From: Clostridium sp. 'deep sea'
GTDB taxonomy: Bacteria; Bacillota; UBA994; PWPR01
Direction of reading: 5' to 3'
Assembly (NCBI RefSeq): GCF_014931565.1
Contig: NZ_CP063353.1
Coordinates: forward strand, 3,038,001-3,102,000
Length of the DNA stretch: 64,000 bases
Part shown: positions 45,369 through 55,002 of the stretch, in pieces
Layout: each line of letters starts with the position of its first letter
Position numbering within the stretch: position 1 is the stretch's first letter
The notes under the pieces: generated by a model
The model's input: the letters and a program-made list of their open reading frames with translations, nothing else
The model's database searches: none
Told to the model about the DNA's origin: nothing
Program-made: the position numbers and the translations under genes

Positions 45369-48300
45369 TTATAATTTTACCTGTTTTAGCTCAAGCCATA
45401 GTGGTTTAGAGTGGTTAATATTACCGGCATAGAATAATAGTGAATCAGGTTTGGCTGCATTTTTAAAGAGTTGTTCACAAACATAACCATACGAAATACA
45501 TAAAGTATTTTGACTGAATTTTGGAGCAATTAAGGCTAGTGTATTATCTTCTTTTTGATTAACATATAGCCACTTATTTCTTGCTATTTCACTATTATTT
45601 AATACTTCTTCCCAAGGTCTAAAATTAAACTTATTAAACCAACACATAAAATCTTCTACTGTAGGAACAATAATATCCTTAACATAAGGAGAATAAAGTT
45701 GAACATAATTAGTAAACAGCATTCTCCTCATAATGAAATGACATTTATCGTTTAAATCTTTTTGAGTATTAAGTCTGTGTTCGTCTTTTTCTAAATCTTC
45801 TATAGCTAAATAGCTGTTTAATTCACGTGCATATAATGCATATACTTTTTTATTATAAGTTGGCATAATATCTGTGGCTATTTCAATATTATGAACCATA
45901 TAAGGCTCATTAGAAGAGATTATGAGTCTATTATTTTTGGATAACTTATCAGCTGATATCCTCCAAACATCTTCTCTAAAGAACCTATTTCGTAAAGGGC
46001 TAACTATTGTACTTCCATCAAATAAAGAAATACAATCACTCATGTTAGAAACAAAGGTTTCTGGTCTATATTCTTTTTCAATGTCATACTCACCCTCTTG
46101 ATTAGATAATGTAATAGAAACCTTTCTGTTTAGGTAATCAGTATTATTCATATTAATAAATCTACTACAAAGCCTTAAATAAATGGGTTTGTCTATTTTA
46201 CTTAAATTAAACTCTATACTAAACTTACTTACTTTGGTATTGTTACTAACAGTATGCCAACTACCGTCAAAAATTTTCCATGGTTCAAGGGCAGACTTTT
46301 CCTTACAAAACTTTGCATTACCAATAATAGCTAAATTCTTATTAGCAAAATCTCCAACACTGTTATAATTTAAAATGTTACCAAAGTCAAAGAAGATATA
46401 ATCTATGGCTTCTTTTTCAGCATATACTGCATTTCTTTCTAAAGGCAAATCTCCAAAAAATTCATTCTTAAACCTTTCCAAATAGCTAATAATATTACTG
46501 ACAAGTGTATAATTAATACGTTTTTTATTTAATTTGCTATAACAAATTAACTGCCTACAAACTCTTCTTAATTCGTCTTTAATATTTTGTACTCTTTTCC
46601 ATAAACCGTACTTGTTATTAATGAACAAAAGAATCTCTTCTAAGTATTCTTCACCATATGTTGCAACTAAATGATTATATTCATCGGGAATAACTGACAT
46701 CCAGTTATAGGTATCAAAACTTATAGAGCATAAATAGTTTTTAAAATCAGCTATATCCCATAAGCAGTTTACATAATGAAGTAACTCTGAATTATTTCTG
46801 TAATCATCGCTATGTATTAACTTAAAATAAGCCTTTATTAAAGTAGCATATTTATCAATTTCATTAAACACAGGTAATTCAAGGGACTTATTAACAGCTG
46901 TTTTAATTTCATTTATGTATTCAGCTATGCTAGCTGTATCTACACCTTTTATTTGCGTAACTGATAGTTCAGGCATATAGTCATCTAAACAAGATATATA
47001 CTTCATAATAATTTTTTCAATTATGTTATTATCATATAGTTCCTCAGTTAAATTATTTACATTTTTGCCAAGCTGAATAATTTCATTAAAAGTTTGCTGT
47101 TGTTTATTTAATACACAAAATTCTGGGGTTCTTAAAATAAACTCAACTAAACTAAGGCTACCTTCTGCCCAGTATATTGGTGATATATACTCTTTTAATC
47201 TATTGATAGGCGACAAATAGGTATCAGCATACTCAGCTAAAAATGGAATATATTCATCAATACCATTTTCTTTTATACCTTGAATACACTCGGGTATACC
47301 ATCAGCTAAATGTTTTGATTTTAACATTGGTTTTATGGTAGAGCAGTTAATAAAATTATAAAATCCTTTAATCTGCATCTCATATGGCATATCATTATTA
47401 AAGTTTTCATGGTAAGTTAACATTTCATTTCTATTATTAAAGTAGTCTTCATCTAAGAGGATATCAAACATATTATCTAAAGATTTTTTTATCACTGAAA
47501 TATTTTTATCAATATGTGCTAAGTCATTTTTAATATCTACAAAGTTTTCTATAATTGTTTGTTCTATATGATTTAAATACTTAAATACATTCTTAAAATT
47601 ATGTTGTATCATATCACCTAATTGAGCAATTTGATCAATAATCATTTCCTCTGGAGTTTTTTTGTTTCTGTTAATAAAATATGATGTTATAGATGTAATA
47701 CCTCCAATTAAACTAGCAGCCACCCCTATAAGTCCAAGTGGCCCAGCAGCACACCCAATTAGTGAAATCCCTACACTAAGAGTTGCGCCAATAATAACAC
47801 CAGCACAATTAAACGCCTCTTCTACTTCTTCATTGCCTGTTGCACCTGCTATTAAACCTCCTAATTCAGTAATACCAGTTATAATGCTAGATGTATTGTT
47901 GATAAAGTCTTGAGCATCACTTACTTTTTGGCTTTTCTCCCAATCATCAAAAAAGTCATTAGCCTTTTCATTTAAAGATTTTATTTTAGTTATTTTAGTT
48001 TTTGAAGTTTCTTGTTGTATACCTAAAATATCATTTACTAAATCATCATAAATCTCTTGAGCGTCAACATCTTCATCATTAACACATTTTAAATGTCCCT
48101 CAATATACTTTTTGAATTTATCTAAATCACCATTATATTTAACAAATAATTCAGACAACATAGCCATGTCTAAAGCCTTAGGATTACCTGTTATTAATAT
48201 TAATTCGTTAACTTTTTTATGAGTAATTTCAATACATTCAACGAGTGCAGTCTTAATTTTGTTTAAAAGAATAACTTCAACATTTAAATAAAAATTTAAC

Positions 48301-48599
48301 AAATGTTCAAGTATTTTAACATATAAATTTAAATTATAAAACGATGGTATCGAAACAAAATTGTACTTTTCCACATCACTAACGGATGTAATTGCCTTAT
48401 TAATACTTGGCATTGAAGATGCAATACAGTTTCTTATAATTCGTTCTTTACATTGGTGGTTTTGCTCATTTTTATCAAGATATTTGGCTATTAAAAGGGC
48501 CCTATAAATAAACCTATCACACTCTAATGTTTCTTGATTTTTTTTAATGTAATGCTGTTGAATAGTGCTGTTTAAAAATTTTCCTTGCTCTTGAGTCAT
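45369..48599 (-). CDS. Large protein with glycine-rich hydrophobic core, paralog A (unknown function)
   Basis: The 1,076-residue protein has no signal peptide. Residues 1-~230 are helical. ~236-309 hold two hydrophobic stretches rich in Gly and Ala (IITGITELGGLIAGATG and AGVIIGATLSVGISLIG...ITSITSYFI). ~315-385 look coiled-coil (IDQIAQLGDMIQHNFKNVFK). The rest is helical, then apparently beta-rich, with a C-terminal segment (YALYARELNSYLAIEDLEKD) suggesting a trefoil or lectin-like module. AGGAGG lies seven bases before the ATG. It is paralogous to 58716-61940. A pore-forming or membrane-active role is only a hypothesis. Confidence 0.75.
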   Translation of the reverse strand: MTQEQGKFLNSTIQQHYIKKNQETLECDRFIYRALLIAKYLDKNEQNHQCKERIIRNCIASSMPSINKAITSVSDVEKYNFVSIPSFYNLNLYVKILEHLLNFYLNVEVILLNKIKTALVECIEITHKKVNELILITGNPKALDMAMLSELFVKYNGDLDKFKKYIEGHLKCVNDEDVDAQEIYDDLVNDILGIQQETSKTKITKIKSLNEKANDFFDDWEKSQKVSDAQDFINNTSSIITGITELGGLIAGATGNEEVEEAFNCAGVIIGATLSVGISLIGCAAGPLGLIGVAASLIGGITSITSYFINRNKKTPEEMIIDQIAQLGDMIQHNFKNVFKYLNHIEQTIIENFVDIKNDLAHIDKNISVIKKSLDNMFDILLDEDYFNNRNEMLTYHENFNNDMPYEMQIKGFYNFINCSTIKPMLKSKHLADGIPECIQGIKENGIDEYIPFLAEYADTYLSPINRLKEYISPIYWAEGSLSLVEFILRTPEFCVLNKQQQTFNEIIQLGKNVNNLTEELYDNNIIEKIIMKYISCLDDYMPELSVTQIKGVDTASIAEYINEIKTAVNKSLELPVFNEIDKYATLIKAYFKLIHSDDYRNNSELLHYVNCLWDIADFKNYLCSISFDTYNWMSVIPDEYNHLVATYGEEYLEEILLFINNKYGLWKRVQNIKDELRRVCRQLICYSKLNKKRINYTLVSNIISYLERFKNEFFGDLPLERNAVYAEKEAIDYIFFDFGNILNYNSVGDFANKNLAIIGNAKFCKEKSALEPWKIFDGSWHTVSNNTKVSKFSIEFNLSKIDKPIYLRLCSRFINMNNTDYLNRKVSITLSNQEGEYDIEKEYRPETFVSNMSDCISLFDGSTIVSPLRNRFFREDVWRISADKLSKNNRLIISSNEPYMVHNIEIATDIMPTYNKKVYALYARELNSYLAIEDLEKDEHRLNTQKDLNDKCHFIMRRMLFTNYVQLYSPYVKDIIVPTVEDFMCWFNKFNFRPWEEVLNNSEIARNKWLYVNQKEDNTLALIAPKFSQNTLCISYGYVCEQLFKNAAKPDSLLFYAGNINHSKPLWLELKQVKL

Positions 48600-48885
48600 T
48601 TTGATACCTCCTAATTAATAAAATACACATTGATATACTATTAGTATTATTTAAAAATTAGTACAAGTATTTTCCAGTAAGGGTCATTATAATAAAAATA
48701 ACTTACAAATAGATAACTATAAAATATTTGTTTATAACCATATGATAATAAATTTACTTGCTTAATTACAGTTTAAAATACTTTAGTATCTATATGATAT
48801 TGACTATCATTATCATATATGATATGTTTTAGTTGCTAAAACAAATTAACTAGGTATTATAAACTTAAAACGGAGGAATTATACA
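48600..48885. other. Divergent regulatory region
   Basis: The region separates paralog A (minus strand) from the Fur-like block (plus strand). Besides the operator/promoter at 48796-48828, only AT-rich DNA is seen. Confidence 0.6.
48796..48828 (+). promoter_or_regulatory. Fur-box-like operator overlapping a promoter
   Basis: GATATTGACTATCATTATC (48796-48814) matches the 19-base Fur consensus GATAATGATAATCATTATC at 16 positions. It overlaps TTGACT (48800-48805), a 17-base spacer and TATGTT (48823-48828). Iron-bound Fur would block this promoter, giving expression of the block downstream under iron shortage. Confidence 0.75.
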
Positions 48886-49716
48886 GTGAAAAATTTAAAA
48901 GTAATGATGGCCTACTTTTCTGGTACTAATAACACAAAAAAAATTGCAGATATAATTACAAAAAAATTAGAAGATATTAATGTGTCAATAACTGTAATTG
49001 ACATTACTGCAAAATCTATTAGAGAAGAAGATATATCGATTAGTGATTATGATGCCTTTATTTTTGGCTTTCCTATTTACTCCTTAAGGGCACCACGTGT
49101 ATGTAGAAATTGGCTAAAAAAGCTTAATGGTCAAGGAAAAAAATGTTCAGTTTTTTTTACATATGGAGGTTTTGGAAAAGATCCAGCTCATTATTATATA
49201 AAAGAGCTATTGGATAAACAAAATTTTAAGCTTGTTTCTACAGCAGAGTTTTTAGGAGCTCATACATTTAATTACAGCGGATGGCAAGCAGCTACAGAGC
49301 GTCCTAATAAATCAGATTTTAAGCTTGCTGAAGAATATACAGTTGCTACAGTTAAAAGATTTACTGGAGAAGATCCAGGAGAACTTAGAAAGTTTAAAAA
49401 ACCAAAGTATAGTAAAATACAATTAAATATGGCAGAAAAATATAGATTTAACTTAATAAAACAGCTTCCAACAAGAGTTACCGAAAGTTGTTGTATGTGT
49501 GGAATTTGTGAAAGTATTTGTCCAACAAATGCTATGAATGCAAAGAAAGGTACTGCTAATCCTAAGGCCTGTATTGCATGCTTTAAATGCATTGCAAATT
49601 GTCCTGAGAAAGTAATAAAAACAAATGATCTATCTCATGCTTGGTCTCAAAAATTAAAATTTCATAAAACAACAAAAGAAGAAATAGACAATTCAAAAGG
49701 TATAATTTATCTATAA
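48886..49716 (+). CDS. Flavodoxin-ferredoxin fusion (EFR1 family)
   Basis: The 276-residue protein has an N-terminal flavodoxin-like domain (AYFSGTNNTKKIADIITKKL) and a C-terminal pair of [4Fe-4S] sites: C202, C205, C208, C212 and C229, C232, C235, C239. Such proteins pass electrons in anaerobes. It is the first gene after the Fur-like operator, so a role in reducing ferric complexes is plausible but inferred. GGAGG precedes the GTG start at 48886. Confidence 0.9.
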   Translation: MKNLKVMMAYFSGTNNTKKIADIITKKLEDINVSITVIDITAKSIREEDISISDYDAFIFGFPIYSLRAPRVCRNWLKKLNGQGKKCSVFFTYGGFGKDPAHYYIKELLDKQNFKLVSTAEFLGAHTFNYSGWQAATERPNKSDFKLAEEYTVATVKRFTGEDPGELRKFKKPKYSKIQLNMAEKYRFNLIKQLPTRVTESCCMCGICESICPTNAMNAKKGTANPKACIACFKCIANCPEKVIKTNDLSHAWSQKLKFHKTTKEEIDNSKGIIYL

Positions 49717-49745
49717 GAAAAAAAACACCTGTGAGGTAAGTTAAA

Positions 49746-50192
49746 ATGAATGATTGCTCTAAAATAATTGAGAAGATGGCAGCTGTTCAATATAGAATTA
49801 ATCTAAATGATAAAAAACCTAAGAATTTTGGTACAAGTCAGCTTTTATATCATTCTGAGATTCATTTTATTGATGCAATCGGAACTAGTAAAGAAATAAA
49901 TGCTTCTCAGTTATCAAGTAAACTAGATATAACAAATGGGGCAGTGACACAAGTTTCTCAAAAACTATTACAGAAGAAATTACTAGAAAAATATAAAAAA
50001 GAAACAAACAAAAAAGAAGTGTATTTTAAATTAACAGTAGAAGGTAAAATTGCATATGAAAATCATAAACTATTTCATCAAGAACTAAATGATAAAATAG
50101 TTGCATATCTAAAAGAATTAAGTCAAGAACAAATTAATGGAATATTAGGACTTATAACTATTGCTGAAAATCATTTACCTCGACTTTCATAA
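49746..50192 (+). CDS. MarR-family transcription regulator
   Basis: The 148-residue protein has a winged helix (INASQLSSKLDITNGAVTQV, LLEKYKKETNKKEVYFKLTV, then EGKIAYENH). It lies 29 bases after the EFR1 gene, so it is probably co-transcribed. The ligand is unknown. It could respond to redox state or to small molecules handled by the downstream exporters. Confidence 0.85.
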   Translation: MNDCSKIIEKMAAVQYRINLNDKKPKNFGTSQLLYHSEIHFIDAIGTSKEINASQLSSKLDITNGAVTQVSQKLLQKKLLEKYKKETNKKEVYFKLTVEGKIAYENHKLFHQELNDKIVAYLKELSQEQINGILGLITIAENHLPRLS

Positions 50193-50259
50193 TTAAAAGC
50201 TATAGAGTTAGTTAGTAAAAATAAGGAACAATTATTAAAACAGAAAGAGGGGACAAAGT

Positions 50260-50997
50260 ATGGAAATAATTAAATTAAAGTTATCTGCTACAATGTGTTA
50301 TCTAATTCCAATTAAAAATAAGTATTTACTTGTAGACACAGGATATGAAAAAGATAAAGCCTTGTTTTATAAAAGCTTATCAAATTTAAATATTAGTATT
50401 AATGATATTGCTTATGTTTTGTTAACTCATCACCATGATGATCATGCAGGTTTATTAAATGAAATTAAAACTTGTAATAAATCTTGCCGAATTATTATGC
50501 ATGAAAAATGTGTAGCTCTTCTTGAAAAGGGAAAAAATAATATGTCTTCTGGTGGTGGTTATATTAACAGGAGAGTTAATATGATGATTAAAATATTTAA
50601 GAAGATGAATAAAGAATGGGATTTTACTTTTCCAGCTTATAAAATAGATAGTAATGATATTATTATTAGCGATCAAACAACATTAAGAGAAATTGGCATA
50701 GATATTCCTGGAAAAATTATTTATACACCGGGTCACACAGTTGATTCAATTTCATTATTACTTGATAATGGGATTTGCTTTGTAGGTGATGCTGCTGCAA
50801 ATATGCTAGGATTTATGGGAACAAAATATTGTGTTATTTTTATTGCTGATTTAAAACAATATTATCAAAGCTGGGAGAAGCTTATTAATCAAAATGTTAA
50901 GATGATATATCCTGCACATGGAGAAATTTTTGGAATTGAAAAACTTAAGAAAAATATCTACAAGAATAAAAAAGACAATATGGTAAAAGCAGACTAA
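50260..50997 (+). CDS. Metallo-beta-lactamase-fold hydrolase
   Basis: The 245-residue protein has the metal motif HHHDDH at 57-62 (HxHxDH), GHTVDSISLLLDNG for the next ligand, GDAA and AHGE toward the end, so the dinuclear site is complete. The family includes glyoxalase II-like thioesterases and quorum-lactone enzymes. The substrate here is unknown. AGAGGGGA lies before the ATG. Confidence 0.85.
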   Translation: MEIIKLKLSATMCYLIPIKNKYLLVDTGYEKDKALFYKSLSNLNISINDIAYVLLTHHHDDHAGLLNEIKTCNKSCRIIMHEKCVALLEKGKNNMSSGGGYINRRVNMMIKIFKKMNKEWDFTFPAYKIDSNDIIISDQTTLREIGIDIPGKIIYTPGHTVDSISLLLDNGICFVGDAAANMLGFMGTKYCVIFIADLKQYYQSWEKLINQNVKMIYPAHGEIFGIEKLKKNIYKNKKDNMVKAD

Positions 50998-51116
50998 CTA
51001 TAGATTAGTTTTAAGTTCTGCTAGCTGTTCCCATGTGTCCAGAGTTAAATAATAATGGTAATCATATTTAATATATAAATAGCCATTGATAAACTGTTAA
51101 AGAAGGTGAGTTAGAT

Positions 51117-52088
51117 TTGAATGACATTAAAAAAGATTCATTTTTTCTTAATAAGATGGCTACTTTAAATAAGACAACAAAAAACTATACTATACATACA
51201 ATTTTGCCTAAATACGGAAAAGGTACAATTACAATTTTCAATATTATACCAGGCTTAAAAGTAGTATTTAATGATTTAATGTTACAAGGCAAGATTGTTA
51301 ACTGCTTTTCGAAATATAAGACGGTTTCCCAAGGTTATTTAAAAATTGAGTATTGTTTAAAGGGAAGTCTCTTGAGCAGTAATCAAGAGAACAAAGTATT
51401 TTTAGGTAGTAAAGGTATAGCTATGTACTATCAAGGAACTGGAAATGTTAGGGCAATGGTGCCTTATGATAAACATTATGAAAGCATTACATTTTTAGGA
51501 TACAGTAATGAAATAATAAAAGTATTTAAAGAAATATTTCAAGTAGATAAAAATTTTTTTGCTGATTTTTATAAAATGATTAATAAGGGTAAAGCAATAG
51601 TTGTTAAATATAATAGTACAGTAAAAAGTCTTTTAAATGAGATAAAACAAGCTATTTACAATAATGATAATGAAATTATGAGATTAAAAGCGATTGAATT
51701 AGTATTCTATGAAGTAAAAAATTTTGATAAAAACAAAAGATTTAATGTAGTTTATTATAATCGTTCTACAATTGATAAGGTGATAATTATTAAAAGCTAT
51801 ATAATAAAGAATTTAGATAAAAAGATTACTATAAATTATATCTGTGATAGATTTAATATTTCAGCTAACACACTGAAAGGGTGCTTTAAACAAACGTTTT
51901 TAACTAGTATATACGCCTATATTAAACAAGCTAGAATGGAAAAAGGGAAAGAATCATTAGAAAATAGTGATAAAAGTATAATGAAAATTGCCTTAGATTG
52001 TGGATATAGTAATCATCATAGTTTTGCTAAAGCATTTAAACAACATTACAATATTACCCCAAGTGATGTAAGAAATTTACATCAATGA
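51117..52088 (+). CDS. AraC-family transcription regulator
   Basis: The 323-residue protein ends in the double helix-turn-helix typical of AraC (INYICDRFNISANTLKGCFK, then IALDCGYSNHHSFAKAFKQH and YNITPSDVRN). The N-terminal ~200 residues would bind the signal. In yersiniabactin-type loci an AraC protein (YbtA) senses the metallophore, and this one lies before similar transport genes. The start is TTG at 51117 with AAGGTGAG upstream. Confidence 0.87.
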   Translation: MNDIKKDSFFLNKMATLNKTTKNYTIHTILPKYGKGTITIFNIIPGLKVVFNDLMLQGKIVNCFSKYKTVSQGYLKIEYCLKGSLLSSNQENKVFLGSKGIAMYYQGTGNVRAMVPYDKHYESITFLGYSNEIIKVFKEIFQVDKNFFADFYKMINKGKAIVVKYNSTVKSLLNEIKQAIYNNDNEIMRLKAIELVFYEVKNFDKNKRFNVVYYNRSTIDKVIIIKSYIIKNLDKKITINYICDRFNISANTLKGCFKQTFLTSIYAYIKQARMEKGKESLENSDKSIMKIALDCGYSNHHSFAKAFKQHYNITPSDVRNLHQ

Positions 52089-52182
52089 TAGTGCAAAAAC
52101 GCTGTAGAATACATTAGGATTAAGTCTTATATTCTATTATAAAATTAAGCGTAGAGTTTTTAATGATTAATTATCTGTTTGG

Positions 52183-52224
52183 AACCCTGGTTGCTCTGAA
52201 TGAGTAAACAGGGTTATTTTTTTT
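52183..52224 (+). terminator. Rho-independent terminator after araC-like gene
   Basis: AACCCTG pairs with CAGGGTT and eight T follow. It splits the block in two, so the transporter genes below need their own promoter or readthrough. Confidence 0.88.
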
Positions 52225-52246
52225 ATGTTAATATTCAAAAGAATAG

Positions 52247-52266
52247 AAGTTAGTTGAAACTAACTT
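52247..52266 (+). promoter_or_regulatory. Perfect inverted repeat before the NikB-like gene
   Basis: AAGTTAGT and ACTAACTT flank a four-base centre, 19 bases before the start of the permease gene. It could be an operator for the AraC or MarR protein, or an RNA hairpin. Its role is not known. Confidence 0.45.
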
Positions 52267-52284
52267 AATCCATTAGGAGGTTAA

Positions 52285-53229
52285 GTGTTGATTAGATATA
52301 TAAGAAAAAGACTTATTAGTTTAATAATAGTTTTAATAGGAGTAACTATCCTTTCATTTGTATTTTCAAATATATCCACTATTGATCCTGCTGAGGCACT
52401 AGCAAGACGTAACATGGTAAATCCTACACTTGATCAAATAGAACAAATACGAGAGGAAATGGGACTGAATTTACCATTACATAAGCAATATCTCAGCTGG
52501 GTAAGTCAATGTATAAAAGGTAACTTAGGTATATCATTAATTACAAGAAATCCTGTTAGTGTAGACATAGCTAAAAAATTGCCAGCTACATTAATGATGG
52601 TTGCAGCTTCTTTTATATGGATTATTACAATAACATTTCCCATGAGTATATTGTCTGCTATTAAAAAAGATAGTTTTTTTGATCATTTATTGAGAATGAT
52701 AACCATTATTGGAATGTCTGTACCTAGCTTTTGGTTAGGGTTTATAATGCTTATTACGTTTGCTGTAATATTTCCAGTTTTTAATGTAGTAGATTATGGT
52801 AATTTAAAAAGTTTAATATTACCCTCATTAACACTTGCTATTCCTATTATATCAACTTCTATAAGACTATTTAGGGCTACTATAATTTCAAATATGAATA
52901 AAGACTTTGTAACATATGCAAAAGCAAGAGGGATTTCAAGCGCAAATATAATTTGCAGACATGTTTTAAAAAACTCCCTACCACCTATGGTAACTGTTTT
53001 ATGTCAAAACTTAGGATACATGATAGCAGGAAGTGCAATTATGGAGAATGTTTTTTCTTGGCCAGGAATTGGCAGTCATTTAGTAGATGCAATTATAGGT
53101 AGAGATTTGCCTACAATAAATGGTTGTGTTTTAGTTATAGCAGTTATTTTTGTTTTATGTAATCTTGTTGCAGATATCTTAAGTATTATAATTAATCCCA
53201 AAATGCTTAATGAAAAGGGCGAGTTTTAA
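52285..53229 (+). CDS. ABC permease, NikB/DppB-type
   Basis: The 314-residue protein starts MLIRYIRKRLISLIIVLIGV and has about six membrane segments, with the coupling loop DFVTYAKARGISSANIICRH and SAIMENVFSWPGIGSHLVDA, typical of nickel/peptide importers. It needs a second permease (NikC) and two ATPases (NikDE), none of which lies nearby. TAGGAGG precedes the GTG at 52285 (TTG 52288 also possible). Confidence 0.88.
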   Translation: MLIRYIRKRLISLIIVLIGVTILSFVFSNISTIDPAEALARRNMVNPTLDQIEQIREEMGLNLPLHKQYLSWVSQCIKGNLGISLITRNPVSVDIAKKLPATLMMVAASFIWIITITFPMSILSAIKKDSFFDHLLRMITIIGMSVPSFWLGFIMLITFAVIFPVFNVVDYGNLKSLILPSLTLAIPIISTSIRLFRATIISNMNKDFVTYAKARGISSANIICRHVLKNSLPPMVTVLCQNLGYMIAGSAIMENVFSWPGIGSHLVDAIIGRDLPTINGCVLVIAVIFVLCNLVADILSIIINPKMLNEKGEF

Positions 53230-53315
53230 TGGTTTAACATGTTAATAAAATTTATGATTCTACCCAACAGTCATTTATTTTTAATAAAAAACTTTAAACA
53301 AGAAAGGAAAAAATA

Positions 53316-54959
53316 ATGATAAAAAAATTAACAACAATAATGGTAGCTGTGTTAATGATGTTAACACTAGTAGCTGGTTGCTCTAACACACATAGTAGGG
53401 ACATATCTCAAGTTGGGGCTGGCAAACTTAAAGAAATCACTTTATGTGAAAGCTGGAGATTTGAGAAAGGATTCCCTACTGTTATAACTCCTGAAAATAG
53501 TACTAATCAGGGAATTGCTTATTATTTGGGAAACTTTTATGAAACATTAGTTAATTCTGAAAATGGAAAGATTGTTCAAGGGCTTGCTAAATCTTGGAGT
53601 GTTTCAAAAGACGGACTAGTGTATACATTCGGTCTTAAAAAAGGGGTGAAATTCTCAGATGGAGCAGATTTTAATGCAGAAGTTGTTAAAAAAAACTTAG
53701 AAATGATACCAAAGCTATTAGGAAAATATAACGGATCTTTTGGTTTAGTCACTACACTTTTTAAAGAAGTTAAAGTTATTGATGAATACACCGTTAAAGT
53801 TTATCTTAGTTCACCTTACTATGGAGCATTGCAAGATTTTGCAATGTTAAATCCAATGAGTATAATGTCTCCAAATGCATTTAATGAAGATGGAACTTTA
53901 TCGGATAAGTTATTAACATCAACTATGGGTACCGGGCCATATATGTTTTATGATGAGACTAATGGAAACATGTATACTTTTATACGAAATAAATACTACT
54001 GGGGTGAAAAACCCGAAGTTGATAAATTTAATATTAAAGTTATTCCAGATAATCAATCGAAGGCCTTAGCACTAAGAAGTGGTGAAATAGATATGATTTT
54101 TGGATCACGTAAGATATCTTATAATACATTTAAAGAATTCTCAGATAATAAATGTTATATTGCCAAAAAATCCAATTCACCTTTTATGACTAGATATTTA
54201 GGTTTCAATTTAACTGAAGATCCATTTAACGATAAAAATGTTAGATTAGCTATTAGTCATGCAATTGATAAACAAAACATTTGTGATAATTTATTATATG
54301 GTATTGACACAAAGGCAGATACACTATTAAGTACATCATGGACTTATTGTGATGTGGAAATACAGCCATATGAATATAATATTGAAAAGGCTAAAAAAAT
54401 ACTGGAAGATTCAGGGTGGAAGGATTCTGATCAAGATGGTATAAGAGAAAAAGATGGCAAAAAATTAGAAGGCGAAATTATCTATAAAACTGGAAATGCA
54501 ACCGTAGATGAAATAGTTTTATTAATTGAGTCGTATCTAAAGAAAATTGGCATGAATATAAAAATAAAGGGATTTGATTTTTTGTCTCGTATTGCAGAAA
54601 TTCAAAAGGGAAATTTCAGTATGGCATATGAGGAAACTTATGGTATACCTTATGATCCGTTCACATTTGTGGTAAACATGAATTCAGATATAGCAAAAAA
54701 TATACCAGCTCAAGGACTTGCTCATATTAAAGATAGTAATAAGATAATAATGGAATTATCATCCTTGGTAGATGAAAATGAAGTTCAGGATAAATATAAA
54801 TTTATACTAAATGAAATTCATAAAAATGTTTCGTTTGTTCCAATTTCATATAAGAAGGAACTAGTTATTTTCAATTCTGAAAAAATAGCTGATTATGAGT
54901 ATAATGGTCAACCTTCTAATGTAGATATATCTGGTGTGAAATTTAAAATAAACCAATAA
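53316..54959 (+). CDS. Substrate-binding lipoprotein, NikA/DppA-type
   Basis: The 547-residue protein has a lipoprotein signal with lipobox LVAGC (C22). It belongs to the SBP_bac_5 class: GLAKSWSVSKDGLVYTFGLK, FSDGADFNAEVVKKNLEMIP and GTGPYMFYDETNG. Such proteins bind peptides, nickel or metal-metallophore complexes. It follows the NikB-like permease by 86 bases and presumably works with it. A ligand cannot be read from sequence. Confidence 0.9.
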   Translation: MIKKLTTIMVAVLMMLTLVAGCSNTHSRDISQVGAGKLKEITLCESWRFEKGFPTVITPENSTNQGIAYYLGNFYETLVNSENGKIVQGLAKSWSVSKDGLVYTFGLKKGVKFSDGADFNAEVVKKNLEMIPKLLGKYNGSFGLVTTLFKEVKVIDEYTVKVYLSSPYYGALQDFAMLNPMSIMSPNAFNEDGTLSDKLLTSTMGTGPYMFYDETNGNMYTFIRNKYYWGEKPEVDKFNIKVIPDNQSKALALRSGEIDMIFGSRKISYNTFKEFSDNKCYIAKKSNSPFMTRYLGFNLTEDPFNDKNVRLAISHAIDKQNICDNLLYGIDTKADTLLSTSWTYCDVEIQPYEYNIEKAKKILEDSGWKDSDQDGIREKDGKKLEGEIIYKTGNATVDEIVLLIESYLKKIGMNIKIKGFDFLSRIAEIQKGNFSMAYEETYGIPYDPFTFVVNMNSDIAKNIPAQGLAHIKDSNKIIMELSSLVDENEVQDKYKFILNEIHKNVSFVPISYKKELVIFNSEKIADYEYNGQPSNVDISGVKFKINQ

Positions 54960-55002
54960 ATAAAATTTAATGATATAGATATAACAAGGAGGAACCAATT
55001 GA